Assembly (NCBI GenBank): GCA_963921195.1
Contig: OY992536.1
Location: 236,628,023 to 236,692,022 of the forward strand
DNA from: Pegoplata infirma
Lineage: Eukaryota > Arthropoda > Insecta > Diptera > Anthomyiidae
Direction: 5' to 3'
Length of the DNA: 64,000 bases
Position 1 is the first letter of the stretch. Every line of letters starts with the position of its first letter. Below the pieces are notes generated by a model. That model was not told where the DNA came from. It ran no database searches and saw nothing but the letters and a program-made list of their open reading frames with translations. Shown here in pieces: positions 12,155 to 23,058 of the stretch. A program made the position numbers and the translations under genes.

Positions 12155-12700
12155 ACAAGTAAAAAAGTTAAATTCGGCCTTGCCGAATGTAGTGATACCC
12201 TCCACAATTTCAGAAAGATTATTGATTATTGAAAAAAAAAATTTAAAAGGAACTTACTTTTGAAGAAAAAAAAAAAAAAATTTTTTGGTAAAAAAAAATT
12301 CTTGTTTAGATACCATTTTGTGTTCAATTATGCTCACATATGTCAACCAGAAGCCGAATTAAAGCATTTTGTATTTTTAGGTTATGTTGAATGTACTAAA
12401 ATTTTTGAGGTGCCCTTGCATTTTCATTTATAACCGATATCGCTCAAATGCAATACCAAACTTCTCGGGAGAACTTCCAATGAATATGTTTAGTTTCAGT
12501 CATATCAGTGTAGTAGTTTGGTCGTGATCACCATTTCCACAGACAGACAGACGGACAGGCGGACATCGCTAGAATGTCTTAAAATCGATCGAGGATCATG
12601 AATATATATACTTTATGGGGTCCCAGACCGATATTTCGATGAGTTACAAACAGAATGACAAACTTATATATACCCTCTATCACTAAGTGGAGGGTATAAA
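12155..12700. repeat. mini-me-like repeat (type A), full-looking copy
   Basis: Starts ACAAGTAAAAAAGTTAAATT with the short palindrome CGGCCTTGCCG and ATACCCTCCAC. It continues through TTATAACCGATATCGCTC to a tract of GACA/GGAC units (12541-12565), then ATCGCTAGAATGTCTTAAAA, CGATCGAGGATCATGAATAT with a TA tract, and ends TGGAGGGTATAAAA. A TA tract and a GTCY tract separated by a conserved core is the signature described for dipteran mini-me elements. Both termini carry ATACCCTC/GAGGGTAT strings in opposite orientation. Confidence 0.7.
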
Positions 12701-12837
12701 AATTGGACATTTTCAAAAAGTTTATAAAAAAGTTTGTTATGATAGAGAGACCGCTGGAACGATTGACACCAAATTTGAACATTAAGTTAGTTTCAGGTTT
12801 GATGTTGCTGCAATACTTTATTTCAGCACACGAATTA

Positions 12838-13240
12838 AAAAAACAAGAAGAAAAATGAAATTCGACTTGGCCGAATCTATGAATACCCTCCACAATGCCC
12901 TTTTGAAGTCGAAATACATTTTCTAAAGTGAAAAAAAAATTACCAATTTTGATTAGTTTTGTTTTATTTTGAGTAAAACACTTTTTTTTAGTAGTTTTTG
13001 AGAAAAAAAATTTTTTTTTTTTGAGTGTAAAATTTTTTTTAGTGTAAAATTTTCTTCGAGTGTAAAGTTTTTTTTTAGTGTAAAAATGTTTTTGAGTGAC
13101 AAAAATACTTTGTAAAATATTTTTTAGACTTACCAATGTTTTTAAAGCTTGTTAAGCGTTTGTTTTTTACAAGTGAATACATGGTGAAACCAATCTGAAA
13201 TTCACGGTTTTCATAATAACTTTTGATCCACTAGTTAATT
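12838..13240. repeat. mini-me-like repeat (type A), truncated
   Basis: Starts ACAAGAAGAAAAATGAAATT with CGACTTGGCCG and ATACCCTCCACAATGCCCTT, like the copy at 19745. It runs through T-rich GAGTGTAAAATTTT repeats to AATAACTTTTGATCCACTAG and then stops matching. There is no GTCY tract, so the distal part is missing. The 185-codon minus-strand frame over this stretch is a by-product of the repeat and its T tracts. Confidence 0.65.
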
Positions 13241-13370
13241 TCCTTTTTATTTTTAGTTTTTCTGAATGTTCTGAATTTTTTATAATTTTATTTTTCTATT
13301 TTTTATTAATTTTCTAATTTTTTCTTGATTTTCCTGAATTTTTTTATATTTTTTTCATAAATTTTTCATA

Positions 13371-13938
13371 CACTCAAAAAATTATGTTAGTAAAATCAAC
13401 TGAAAATGTCAGTTAAAATAACTACTTTGTAAGTTGTAAGTTGGGGTCAACTACCTTTTTAATTAAATCAACTAACAATGTTAGTTATTTTAACTGACAA
13501 AAAACAACTGACTTAGACTTATGTAGTAAAAACTACTTACATTTGTAGTCAAAACAACTAAAATGTAGTAAAAATAATCAAAATATAATTTTTTTTATAA
13601 AAATTTTTCAGAAAAAAAGTTGAAGCCCAAATTTTTTCAAAGTTTTTTTTTTAAAAAAAAGTTGTGAAAAACAAAAAAAAAATAAAATTTATTTTTATTT
13701 TTTTGGAAAAAAACTTTGAAAATTTTCAGAGATAAAAAAATAAAATTAACTACTTTAAATAACTGTGACTACATCACAGTACTTTTTTGTTAGTTGTTCA
13801 ATGAAACGATTTAAAATAACTAACAGAAATAGTTGTTTGATATTTTTCATACAAAAACAACTGACTTGTAGTTGAAAACAACTAACTACTGTAAAATATA
13901 CAAACAACTAACATGTAGTAACTTACATAATTTTCGTG
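13371..13938. mobile_element. TA-flanked word-armed element (word GTTAGT)
   Basis: Left end CACTCAAAAAATTATGTTAG at 13371. The right end, read on the minus strand, is CACGAAAATTATGTAAGT. Both are flanked by TA (13369-13370 and 13939-13940). The arms are built from an irregular reiteration of GTTAGTT/AACTAAC and GTAGTT in both orientations around an A/T-rich centre. Short terminal repeats and a TA duplication are compatible with a Tc1/mariner-type non-autonomous element, but the TIR is short and no transposase is present. Confidence 0.5.
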
Positions 13939-13970
13939 TAATTTTTTTTTATTTCCTTTTTAACCACACT

Positions 13971-14419
13971 ATCACACACCCCTCTTCAAGCAAGTTTAGG
14001 TTGTGTAGAAATGGTGACAAAATTGGCTAATGGCATTAGAATCAGTAGGTCCAATTTCTATAAAATAAAGTCCTATTTGCTGGAAGCAACTTAACAATGG
14101 ACCATAAAATGTGCGAAATTATTGCTTTTTTGACTTTTTAACAGTAAGTATAAGGGTATCTCATAAACGGTAAGAGCTAGAAAAGATTGGATGCTAGATT
14201 TGGATTCAGGAGAGCGAAATCTATAAGAATAAGTTGGATATTTCACTGGGAGGTTTATGTTGTCGAATAGTGTAATAATTAAGCAATAACTAGAAAACAG
14301 GATCAGCTAGGATTTTCGTGTAACCGATTTTTAAAGTTTAAATAAAGAGGAGTGAAATGCCATTAGCCGATTTAGTCACCATTTTAACACAACCAGAACT
14401 TGCTTAAAGGGGTGTGATC
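13971..14419. mobile_element. 450-bp inverted-repeat element
   Basis: The first ~67 bp (ATCACACACCCCTCTTCAAG to GGCTAATGGCATT) is repeated in inverse orientation at 14353-14419 (AATGCCATTAGCCGATTTAG to GGGGTGTGAT) with scattered mismatches. The centre has no frame. No clear target-site duplication was seen. Confidence 0.55.
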
Positions 14420-14679
14420 AGTCTAGGACTCCATAAAATATATTGATCATAATCGATTCAAAGATATTGATCATAATCGATTCAAAGATATTCTGAAAAA
14501 ATGCATTATTTTTAATTTTGTTTGTTTTTTATATCAAAAGAAGTTCAGCCCGCCCTTTTTTGTGGGCGTGTAAAAAATAGTTTAACGTTTGATCAAGTGT
14601 ATGTTTCTTTAGTATTGCATGGTGAATGCCCTTAATGTTTTCCGGCGACACATACGTCCCAGGTAATATTATCGATTTT
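14420..14679. other. AT-rich DNA with short direct repeat
   Basis: TATTGATCATAATCGATTCA occurs twice in succession (14440-14485). No gene seen. Confidence 0.45.
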
Positions 14680-15260
14680 TTGCAACTATCCGAAATATTG
14701 GTCCTAGACCCACCTTCAAGTAAACCGATCGACTCAGAATCACTTTTTGAGTCAATATGGTATTGTCCGTCGGTCTGTCTTTTCATTATCAATATATTTG
14801 GCTGAATTTTAAAACTTTAGCTTCTTTTGACCCAAGGACGAACCCTATTGAAATTAGAAAAAAACCTGTTCATGTTTAAACCTAGCTCATTTACAACATC
14901 CCCTTCAATTTTGGCTTGAATTAGTTATATTATCGTTTTGAATTTAAACGGCATCGGACAACTTCTATTGATAGTCCCCAAACAAACCTTCGCCCGATAT
15001 TTATAAAACTCTCCCAAACTGTTTGGAAATGGAAGATATTTGACTAAATTTGTGTTTGCAGATATTTAACATAATCAGACCATTCTTGGTCTTAGTCCCC
15101 TATAAAAATTTCATCCGATATTCCGTTAAATCGGTCTATTGTCTGCAAATACCAATCGATTTCAATCAAATTTGGGTTGCGTGTATTTTCTACACTAATA
15201 ATATACCTTATAAAAAATAGATCCAATCGGTTGTAGCTGGAAATTTTGTGTGGAATGCCT
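14680..15260. repeat. mini-me-like repeat (type B), diverged
   Basis: CCGAAATATTGGTCCTAGAC, AATCACTTTTTGAGTC, a short GTCCGTCGGTCTGTC tract, GACCCAAGGACGAACCCTAT and CCGATATTCCGTTAAATCGG occur in the same order as in the copy at 20315-21165. The tetranucleotide tract is much shorter and the ends are eroded. Confidence 0.6.
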
Positions 15261-15712
15261 CTTGTGTTTAAATTTGCATACATGGATTACGATCGATTTT
15301 TTTGTTTGAAAACAATATGAGAAATAAAACAAAATTTACACTAAGGATATAACTAGGATATTAAAGACTATAAATCTTTAGTTTTAAACAGCAAACAATC
15401 TACGAGTATGTAGAGGAAATTAAATTAGAAAAGGTGATAAGATACAAACAGGCAAAATTAAATTTAAAAAGTAATTTACTTAACAAATTCTCGGACAGTA
15501 CGCTGAAAGAATGATTTGCAAATTAATTCATTAGAAAAGATGCAATAGAATTATGTTGTTGGGAGAACATCCTAAAATAAAAAGAAGAGTCAACAAAAAG
15601 GACTTTGTAATGCTAATTCGATATAGGAAAAATAAATGGCCTCGAACAAGAATAAAGTCTTTTTTATTGCACAGTTAAAAGAAACTTAAAAAACTTGATA
15701 ACCCTACTCTTA
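15261..15712. other. AT-rich DNA
   Basis: No gene seen. Near 15636 CCTCGAACAAGAATAAAGTC followed by a T tract and TTGCACAGTTAAAAG is one of several dispersed copies of a short repeat that also occurs near 17917 and, with CTCGAATCAGAATAAACTC, inside the palindrome at 27252-27905. Confidence 0.4.
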
Positions 15713-15720
15713 GTATGAGA

Positions 15721-17720
15721 CAGGCGCGGATCCAGGGGGGGGGAGAATGGGATTTCTGCCCCCCCCAAAATGATTTCGAAAGAAAAAAAAAAGAAAGGAA
15801 AGGAAAAAAAGAAAAAAAGAAAGGAAAGGAAAAAAAAAAGAAAAAAAAAGGAAAAGGAAAGGAAAAAAAGGAAAGATAGAAAGAAAATGACTAGAATGTA
15901 AAAATTCCTTAGGGGATTTCTGTGTGCTGATCATTTACGTCAGCATACGTAGCCTTAGGATAAATGTTTCAGAAAAACTGTTATGAAAAACTTAGATGGC
16001 GATAGAGTAATAGATATTTCCTAACCGAATAACTTTCCTTATTATTTCCTATGGAAAAAGTATTATTTTTTATAGAAAAATGTTTCAAAATTTTAGACAT
16101 TACCTTTAGAAAATATTTTGATACTTATTTGACTTCGAATATAAGAATTTTTTTAATTAAAAAATTATTTCAAATTTTATAAAAAATTTCGTATTACATT
16201 TCTATAGAAAAAACCCCTCAGCACCTGAGAGTTTTTCCTTAGAAAAAATGTTTCAGAATCTGCCAAAATTTTTCTGCAAAAAAAAATCTCAGAATCAGAT
16301 AACTTTTCTACAAGAAAAACGTCTCAGAATTTGAGTTTTGCGAATTTTTCAATAGGAAAAGTTTATCAAGATCTATTAATTTTTTTATAGAAACCATGTT
16401 TTATAACTTTTCTATAGAAAACTATATCAGAAGCTAAGATTATTTTTTGTATGAAAAATCATTCAGAATCAGAACATTTTTCTGTTGGAAAAATCTGAGA
16501 ATTTGTGTATAGGAAATGTGCCTCTGAATATGTAAATATTATTTTAAAAAGTGTCTAATAATAATAATTTTTCTTTATGAAAAATGTTTCAAAATCTAAG
16601 AAATTTAAAACACTAGATGACATTAAAACCGTAAATATTTTCTATCAAAAAATGCTGCAAAAATTTAGGATTTACACTCAAAAAAAAAAAAACTGTAATG
16701 TTAGCAAAAAAAGCTTGTAAACCTACAACAAAATTTGCTGATTTTGAACCCACAATTTTTTTGCTAAAGTTAGCAAAAATGTTTTGCCAATAATTAGTTA
16801 ACTAAATTTTTTTTTTTTGACACATTTGTGGACCCCATTGGGTTCGGACCCGATAGGTCCAGACCCCGATGGGCCTAGACCTAGTTGGGTTCCTTAAAAA
16901 TCGTCATAGTTTTTGATCCAAAATTTGTGTCCGTTTCGCTCTACCTTGCTTAGTTTTTGAGATACGTAATTATAGGGGACCACTGGGGTCTTGAGAATTA
17001 AAAAACTCGATAACTTCAAAAATGTTACTCGGAGAGTTTTTGACTATTTTGCGGTCTTGTTCTACGTATTGAGAGCTACAAAAATGCTTTTGGACTTTTT
17101 GTTGTGTCGGCAATATTTACCGAGATATGAGCATTTTAAAATTTTCGGGAATGCTAACTTTTTTGGATCCAAAGTTAGGGCCCATTAGGGTCCACACATG
17201 TGAAGAGGACCCGCATGTGAAGAGGACCCGCGAAAGTATTTCAGAAATGGGTTATTTTTCTATACGAAAACTATTTTAGAATCTAAAAGTTTTTCTTTAG
17301 TAAAAATGTATCAACATCTGTGAAATTTTGTAAATTAAAAACTAATAATACATAAAATTTTTTTTCGACATATTTAAGTTTTTTATATACTACTAGAATT
17401 TTTAAATAGAAGTTTACGGGTCTTTTCGCATTTGTGACTGGCTATGACTGAGCATAGGTCCGCTTTTTTGACTATAAACGGTCTTGCTTAGGAATTTAAT
17501 CGGTCCGTCAGGATTCCCTCGTGAAAAATATTTCTTGAGTAAAAAAAGTTCCTCGAAATCCAAAAGGTTGAATACGCGCCTGATTTAAATACTTTCAGTT
17601 TATTTTTTTTTTTCGGATTTTAATTTGTTCATACACCACTTTTTTGCCTTCCGATTGCATAAATTTTTTTGAGTAAAAAAAAATCTCCCCCCCCAAATGA
17701 AATTCCTAGATCCGCGCCTG
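15721..17720. mobile_element. 2.0-kb non-autonomous hAT-type element with 8-bp TSD
   Basis: Left end CAGGCGCGGATCCAGG at 15721. The right end reads CCTAGATCCGCGCCTG up to 17720, so the termini are inverted repeats of about 16 bp followed by C/G runs. The element is flanked by a perfect 8-bp direct repeat, GTATGAGA (15713-15720, 17721-17728). An 8-bp duplication with CAG-type ends is the hallmark of the hAT superfamily. The interior has poly-purine GAAAGGAAA tracts, many diverged copies of CAGAATCTG, and an inserted-looking block at 16675-17230. No transposase frame is present. A truncated relative starts at 23059. Confidence 0.8.
16675..17230. repeat. word-rich arm plus GGACCC core, inside the hAT-type element
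   Basis: Begins TA|CACTCAAAAAA at 16675, with the words GTTAGCAAAA and TTTTGCTAAC. A GC-richer core follows (16811-17230): GGACCCCATTGGGTTCGGAC, AAATCGTCATAGTTTTTGAT, GGGGTCTTGAGAA, AACTCGGAGAGTTTTTGA-like blocks. The same core, diverged but in the same order, lies at 32690-33085, and a partial inverse copy lies at 31160-31250. The right boundary is not visible. Confidence 0.5.
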
Positions 17721-17728
17721 GTATGAGA

Positions 17729-18985
17729 GAATTAGTCAAAAACAGCTTTTAACATTTGTCAATGGCAATACACTGCAAAATCGATGTCTGCTTTCATTAT
17801 ACTGGTCAAATTTAGGAATCATATGAATATTGATTTACCCGATTTTGTCACGATTTTTACAAAATCTTAACTTTTTTGAATCTATTTCATTTATTTCATT
17901 ACGGGTAAAATAAATTACCTCGAACTAGGATAAAATCGTTTTTCTAATATTCATTGACCTCACCAATTAAGATTAGGATCTCATTTAAAATATTGGGGTC
18001 TTCGAAGAATCTACCAAATAGACATTGCTTTAAAGTTTATCTTGTTCGCGTCATTTCTCCTTAAAAAGTTTACACTTTTTTTCACTTGGAAACTTTCGTT
18101 AAATTTTTAAGTAATTTCCGTATAAATTCAATAAATAGTTCACGCTCAACTTTACAAAATATTTAATGTCTATTACTAACAATTTTTTCTAAAATATTGT
18201 TGCATACAATCAAGCATAACACATAAAAATAACTTTTCTATAACAAGCAAAAAAAAAAAAAAACACTTGCAACATTTTGACCATTTGTGTTGTAGAACAT
18301 CTTGAACATAAAACTTCTATTCAAATTCAATTTGTTTAAAGTCTAAAACTTGAAACCAAAAGTAGAAGAACGGACACATAAATATACTTTACACAAACGA
18401 TGTACTTTCCTCTGTAAGGTAATAGGAAAATCTAAAGGAAATAAGTAAAATTGTATGGTGCACAAAAAAAAGTGGCAACTTTGGTGACAATAATATTAGT
18501 TTGACTTTACTCTTGTTCGTACCTACTTTTAAAAAAAAAGCAACTACAATGACACAAAAAAAAAAAATCACATCTATTACTTTATTTTCTGCTGTTACTA
18601 AAATTATATGCCAAAGCAATTGAATAAGGAAATATGTATCAAATTTTAATAAGTTATATTAGCCATCTTGTGGCAGTAATCGGCACTAACAAAATTTACC
18701 TATCACATCAAGTTCTCGAGATATCTTAGCTTAAAGTTAAAAACAATCTCGCAAAATTAAAGACTTTATAACTGCGCGAATTCGCATTTTTTTTAAAAAC
18801 TTGTTTGAACGTCCTTTGAATTACCTACCTTGTATGAAGTTTGAAAAACTAGGGTTTTCACAATATTCGTAGATTTTTGCTACATTTCGCTTTTATTTTA
18901 CGACAAAAATTAATTTTTGCATTCATACCGAAAATACAATGAAAGAAATAAATTTGATTTTTCCTGTAAAAGTCGAGATTGATCC
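17729..18985. other. AT-rich DNA, no gene seen
   Basis: Only a copy of the dispersed short repeat CCTCGAACTAGGATAAAATC near 17917 is recognisable. Short frames (for example 18389-18619) are unsupported. Confidence 0.4.
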
Positions 18986-19155
18986 TAACACAGAAAAAAA
19001 CGAATTGTTATATTGACCCCCATATTTGTTAATAGAATTAATTTTTTCACTGAAAGTGCTCCTATACGGAAATTTGTAATATCAACAAATTTTTATACAT
19101 TTTTATTGTTGAAAAAAGAATTGATAAATGAGATTGTAATAGTTCTCTTTAATTT

Positions 19156-19420
19156 TTATTTGTATTGACAAACGTTCAAAATCCTAATTTTTTTTTCAAC
19201 AAAGATATCACCGCTCAACAAATCGAAGGTTTTTGACTCCGGTTTGAAGTTTGATACAAAATTTTTAAAGATTTTGACTCGCTGATTCCAAATCTGTGCT
19301 CCAAAATTTTCCATCACGTCTAGAATTTTAATTATTCGCGGTTGAAAATGCGAAAAAACGCAATTTTTGCATTTTTTGAAAGCCTGCACAGCAGCCACTG
19401 GGTGGAATAAAAATCTGGTA
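19156..19420. repeat. dispersed core repeat F, copy 1
   Basis: A block centred on GATTCCAAATCTG, CCATCACGTCTAGAATTTTA and AATTATTCGCGGTTGAAAAT. Diverged copies occur, in either orientation, at 21965-22170, 22690-22860, 34040-34200 and 39330-39490. It is recognised from the shared order of these short strings and has no coding content. Confidence 0.55.
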
Positions 19421-20314
19421 AAAAGCGTTAGAGTAGAATTGAACTATGATCTCAAATATATGATCAAAAAAATTTGAAGTTGTTGCACTATTATTGGCCA
19501 AACATGTATTTTAAAAAAACACTGTGAAAAAAATTAGAAAAAGCACCATTTTTAAAAGGCTCTAAAACAAAAACCAGATGATCAATCTTTACCGTGATGA
19601 GCTCAAAATTTAGGCAAAAGTTCATTCTTTCTTATAGACTTTTAAAGCCATTAAAGATATCTTCCGGTTTATACGAAAAATAACACAGAAAACTTAAATT
19701 TGTAAAAAATTTATTTTTTTTAGTTTTTCTTTGAAAAATATCAAAAACAAGTAGAAAAGTTAAATTCGACTTGGCCGAATCTATGAATACCCTCCACAAT
19801 GCCCTTTTTAAGTGATAGTAAATTTTCTAACGTGAAAAAAATAACATTTTTGGTTAGAAATATTTTACTTTCTGTAAAAAATTTTTATTAATTTTTGAAA
19901 AAAAAAAAAAAATTACTTATTGTTTTTTTTTTGAGTGTACAATTTTTTTGAGTGTATTTTTTTTTTTGTTTTAAGTAGTGTAAAAAAACTTTTTTTGTTA
20001 TTTTTGAAAAATAAAAAAAATAATTTACCAATTTTTTTTTTGAGTGTAAAATTTTTTTTTAAGTGTAAACTTTTTTTTGGTTAGAAATATTTTATTTTCT
20101 GTAAAAAAACTTTTTTTTTATTAATTTTTGAAAAAAAAAATACTAATTTTTTTTTTTTTGAGTGTAAAATTTTTTTTGAGTGTATTTTTTTTTGTTTTAG
20201 TGTAAAAAAACTTTTTTTTAATTTTTGAAAAAAAAAAAAAAAATAATTTACCAATTTTTTTTTTTGAGTGTAAAATTTTTTTTGAGTGTAAACTTTTTTT
20301 TTAAGTGTATTTAT

Positions 20315-21165
20315 ACCCTACACCACACTGTGGTACAGGGTATAATGAGTTTGTGCTGATGTTTGTAACTTCCCGAAATATTGGTCCTAGACCCACCTTT
20401 AAGTATACCAATCGACTCAGAATCACTTTTTGAGTCGATTTAGCGATGTCCGTCCGTCCGTCCGTCTGTCCGTCCGTCCGTCCGTCCGTCCGTCTGTCTG
20501 TCTGTCTGTCCATGTAAACGGTGTAAACACGATACAGGTCGCAATTTTTGATCAATTGACTTGAAATTTTAAACTTAAGTCTCTCTTGGCCCAAGGACGA
20601 AGCCTATTGAAATTGGAAAAAATCGGTCCATATTTAGACCTAGCCCCCATACAAAGGTCCTCTTTAGTTTTGGCTCAAATGACTCTAATAACCGTATTAT
20701 TGAAGGTATCGCTTTGAAATTTGGAAGGTAAACATGTTTTGTCTTCACATATCATCATTCCGAATTTCAAAGAAATCGGGCCAGTTCTTCTTGTAGCCTC
20801 AGTTCTTCTTGTAGGCCAGTTCTTCTTGTAGTCTCAAATTTCATGAAAATAAAAAATATTTAATTAAAATTTTGTTTGTGTATGTTTAATGCGTACTTAA
20901 ATAACCTTATCAAACCTGATAATCATCGGACCAGTTTTGGACTCAGGCCCCTTGTGAAAATTTCGCCCGATATTCAGTTAAAGCGGTTTATTGTGAACAA
21001 ATAGAAGCCTATTTCACTCAAATTTGATTTGTGAGTGTTTTCTACACTTATTAAAGGTTTTACAACATATAGATCTAATCGATCCATGGGACCCATTTTC
21101 CGGGAAACCTTGGTGTAGGGTATTATATGGTCGGTCTTGACCGACTATAGTTTTCTTACTTGTTT
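20315..21165. repeat. mini-me-like repeat (type B), longest copy, nested
   Basis: Starts TATACCCTACACCAC with an immediate short palindrome (CACTGTGGTACAGGGTATA). It then has AATATTGGTCCTAGACCCAC, AATCACTTTTTGAGTCGATT, a (GTCC/GTCT)n tract (20445-20511), GGCCCAAGGACGAAGCCTAT, ATTCAGTTAAAGCGG and the tail GGTGTAGGGTATTATATGGT, GGTCTTGACC, CTTACTTG plus T tract. It is the reference for the fragments at 842 and 14680. CAGTTCTTCTTGTAG is locally repeated three times near 20780-20835. Confidence 0.75.
20445..20511 (+). repeat. (GTCC/GTCT)n microsatellite
   Basis: About 16 uninterrupted tetranucleotide units, mainly GTCC with GTCT blocks, inside the type B mini-me-like repeat. Confidence 0.9.
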
Positions 21166-21612
21166 TTTTTTGGTTTAGTGTAAAAATATTTTTGTGTGAC
21201 AAAAATACCTTTTAAAATATTTTTCTGACTTACAAAGGTTTTTAAAACATGTTTAACGGGTTTTCAACACGTGAATTTAAGGTGAACTAATCTGAAATTT
21301 ACGGTTTTGCTAATAACTTTTGAATAGCCGGACCGATTTGGCTGAAATTTAAAACGAACCGGACCAGAGGAACGGTAAATATATATGCCACACTTCAGCA
21401 CCCTCAGAATTGCCGTTCGAAAGTTACAGTGTGTTTTATCTCGTAAATTCCAGAAAATCCCTTGCCGAAATTCACTCACTTGCTTATAACTTTTGAACCA
21501 CTGGACCGATTTCGCTGGATTGCAATACCAACCTGACCAGGTAAATGTCCAACATATATGCCAAACTTCAGGAGCCTCCGTAAAGTCTTTCAAAAGTTAG
21601 CGTGTTTTCAAC

Positions 21613-21686
21613 AGACAGACAGACAGACAGACGGACAGACGGACGGACGGACGGACGGACGGACGGACGGACGGACGGACGGACAT
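21613..21686 (+). repeat. (AGAC/GGAC)n microsatellite
   Basis: About 18 tetranucleotide units, AGAC at the left passing into a pure GGAC run, inside the type A mini-me-like repeat. It is the same motif family as the tracts at 11550, 12541 and 20445. Confidence 0.9.
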
Positions 21687-22497
21687 CGCTAGATCGTCTT
21701 AAAATCGATCGAGGATCATGAATATATATACTTTATGGGGTCCTAGACCAATATTTCGAGGTGTTACAAACGGAATGACAAACTTATATATACCCTCTAT
21801 CACTAGAGTGGAGGGTATAAAAACTAAGGTACCTACCTACCTTATCTTTTTTACAAAAATGATAATTTTAACAGAGTCATTTTTAAACGCAATTGTAACC
21901 CAACCAAACGCAATAATTAGAAAAAAATTGTTTTCTATGTTGGAGACCAAAGACAAATTATACTATTGCGCTTTATACCAGATTTTTATTCCACTCAATG
22001 GCTGCTGTGCAGGCTTTCAAATAATGCAAAAATCGTCGTTTTTCACATTTTCAACCATGAATAACTAAAAATCTGGACGTTATGGAAAAATTTGGAGAAC
22101 AGATTTGGAATCAGGAGATCAAAGTCTTCTAAAATTGATCACCAGAAAAAACCGGAAAATGAGTGTTGAGCGGTGTATTCAACAAACACAAACACAATTT
22201 GTTGATCTGACAAAAGCAAAAATTCTTATTTTCTTTTTCAACGAAGAAATTCAACAAACACAAAAGTTATTTGTTGACATGATAAAATAGTTTTGAAATA
22301 AAATTACTGACTGAGTTTGTTGAAAACAAAATCGAAGATTTGTATTATAGACTAACAGGCGGCCGTTTTTACCAAATGTTTGGTTGATATCATGTTTGGT
22401 TGATTTCCAATTGCTGTTTGTTGATTTGAATTTGACGATTTTATTTTCTGTGTAAAATATATCGAGTTTGCATCATAGCGAAAAGGTCATAGATAAA

Positions 22498-22580
22498 ACG
22501 AAAACGAGAGTAAAAAGCGAAAACGAGTAAGAAAGTAAAGCAAAAACGAGAGTAAAGCGAAAACGAGTAAGAAAGTAAAA
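22498..22580 (+). repeat. ~41-bp minisatellite, two units
   Basis: CGAAAACGAGAGTAAA, AGCGAAAACGAGTAAGAAAG is followed by a near copy (CAAAAACGAGAGTAAA, GCGAAAACGAGTAAGAAAG). Purine-rich, no coding meaning. Confidence 0.75.
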
Positions 22581-22689
22581 AAAAAAACAATAATTTCGCA
22601 CATTTGGGGGTATACTGTTACGTTGCTTCGAACAAATAGGATTCGATTTCATAGAAATATTCACGTTCGAGATTTTTTCGTGAAAAAAT

Positions 22690-22860
22690 GTTCAAACCCG
22701 AATATCTCGAAAACGAAACATTCTAAAAAAATTTGGATTGCAGTTTTGGAATCAGGAGGTCGGCGCTGTAGTCGTGATATTCAAATTGCTTGTATTTGTG
22801 GTGTGATTTGGATAAAATTCAATAATTTCCAACAAAATTTGGATCGAGTATATGGTACTG
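22690..22860. repeat. dispersed core repeat F, copy 3
   Basis: TTTGGATTGCAGTTTTGGAA, TCAGGAGGTCGGCGC and CGTGATATTCAAATTG follow the order of the F repeat at 21965-22170. Diverged. Confidence 0.4.
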
Positions 22861-23058
22861 ATTGTGCGTGAAGTTATTAACAAAATTGTGAATTTCAGAG
22901 CAATTTGACACCAATTCAGAATTTATGTATATTTCTTCATGAGAAAATTGTGTATGTATGAGTAGACCCGATAGGTGACACAGGGGTGAAGATTTTTAGA
23001 TATTTTAGCTATACTCAAAATAATAACTATGTTAAGTTAGAGAAAAACTCTGCTTATT

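Larger units (their letters stand above)
19745..21823. repeat. mini-me-like repeat (type A) interrupted by a type B copy
   Basis: Starts ACAAGTAGAAAAGTTAAATT with CGACTTGGCCG and ATACCCTCCAC. A T-rich section with GAGTGTAAAA words, itself repeated with a period of about 230 bp (from about 19850 and 20077), follows. At about 20315 a type B copy begins, and type A resumes near 21165 with GTGTAAAAATATTTTTGTGT. The distal part has AACTTTTGAACCACTGGACC, a GGAC tract (21613-21686), ATCGCTAGATCGTCTTAAAA, a TA tract and the end TGGAGGGTATAAAA. Removing the inner copy leaves the order seen at 12838. Confidence 0.7.
18989..22452. mobile_element. inverted-repeat element (word CAACAAAT) split by nested repeats
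   Basis: The ends are CACAGAAAAAAA (18989) and TTTTATTTTCTGTG (to 22452), flanked by TAA on both sides. The inner arms 19156-19420 and about 21965-22200 are inverted copies of each other, sharing for example CTGGATTTTTATTCCAC-type and GCTGTGCAGGCTTTCAAA strings. The words CAACAAAT and ATTTGTTG recur in the arms. About 2.08 kb of mini-me-like sequence (19745-21823) sits between the arms, so the element was about 1.4 kb before that insertion. No coding frame with a known domain. Confidence 0.6.

Noticed and set aside
12579..13136. 185-codon minus-strand open frame
   Set aside because: It runs across two mini-me-like repeats and T-rich tracts; the lysine/phenylalanine-rich part is a by-product of A/T runs.
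15710..15934. 74-codon frame rich in phenylalanine and leucine
   Set aside because: Reads the antisense of a GAAAGGAAA purine tract inside the hAT-type element.
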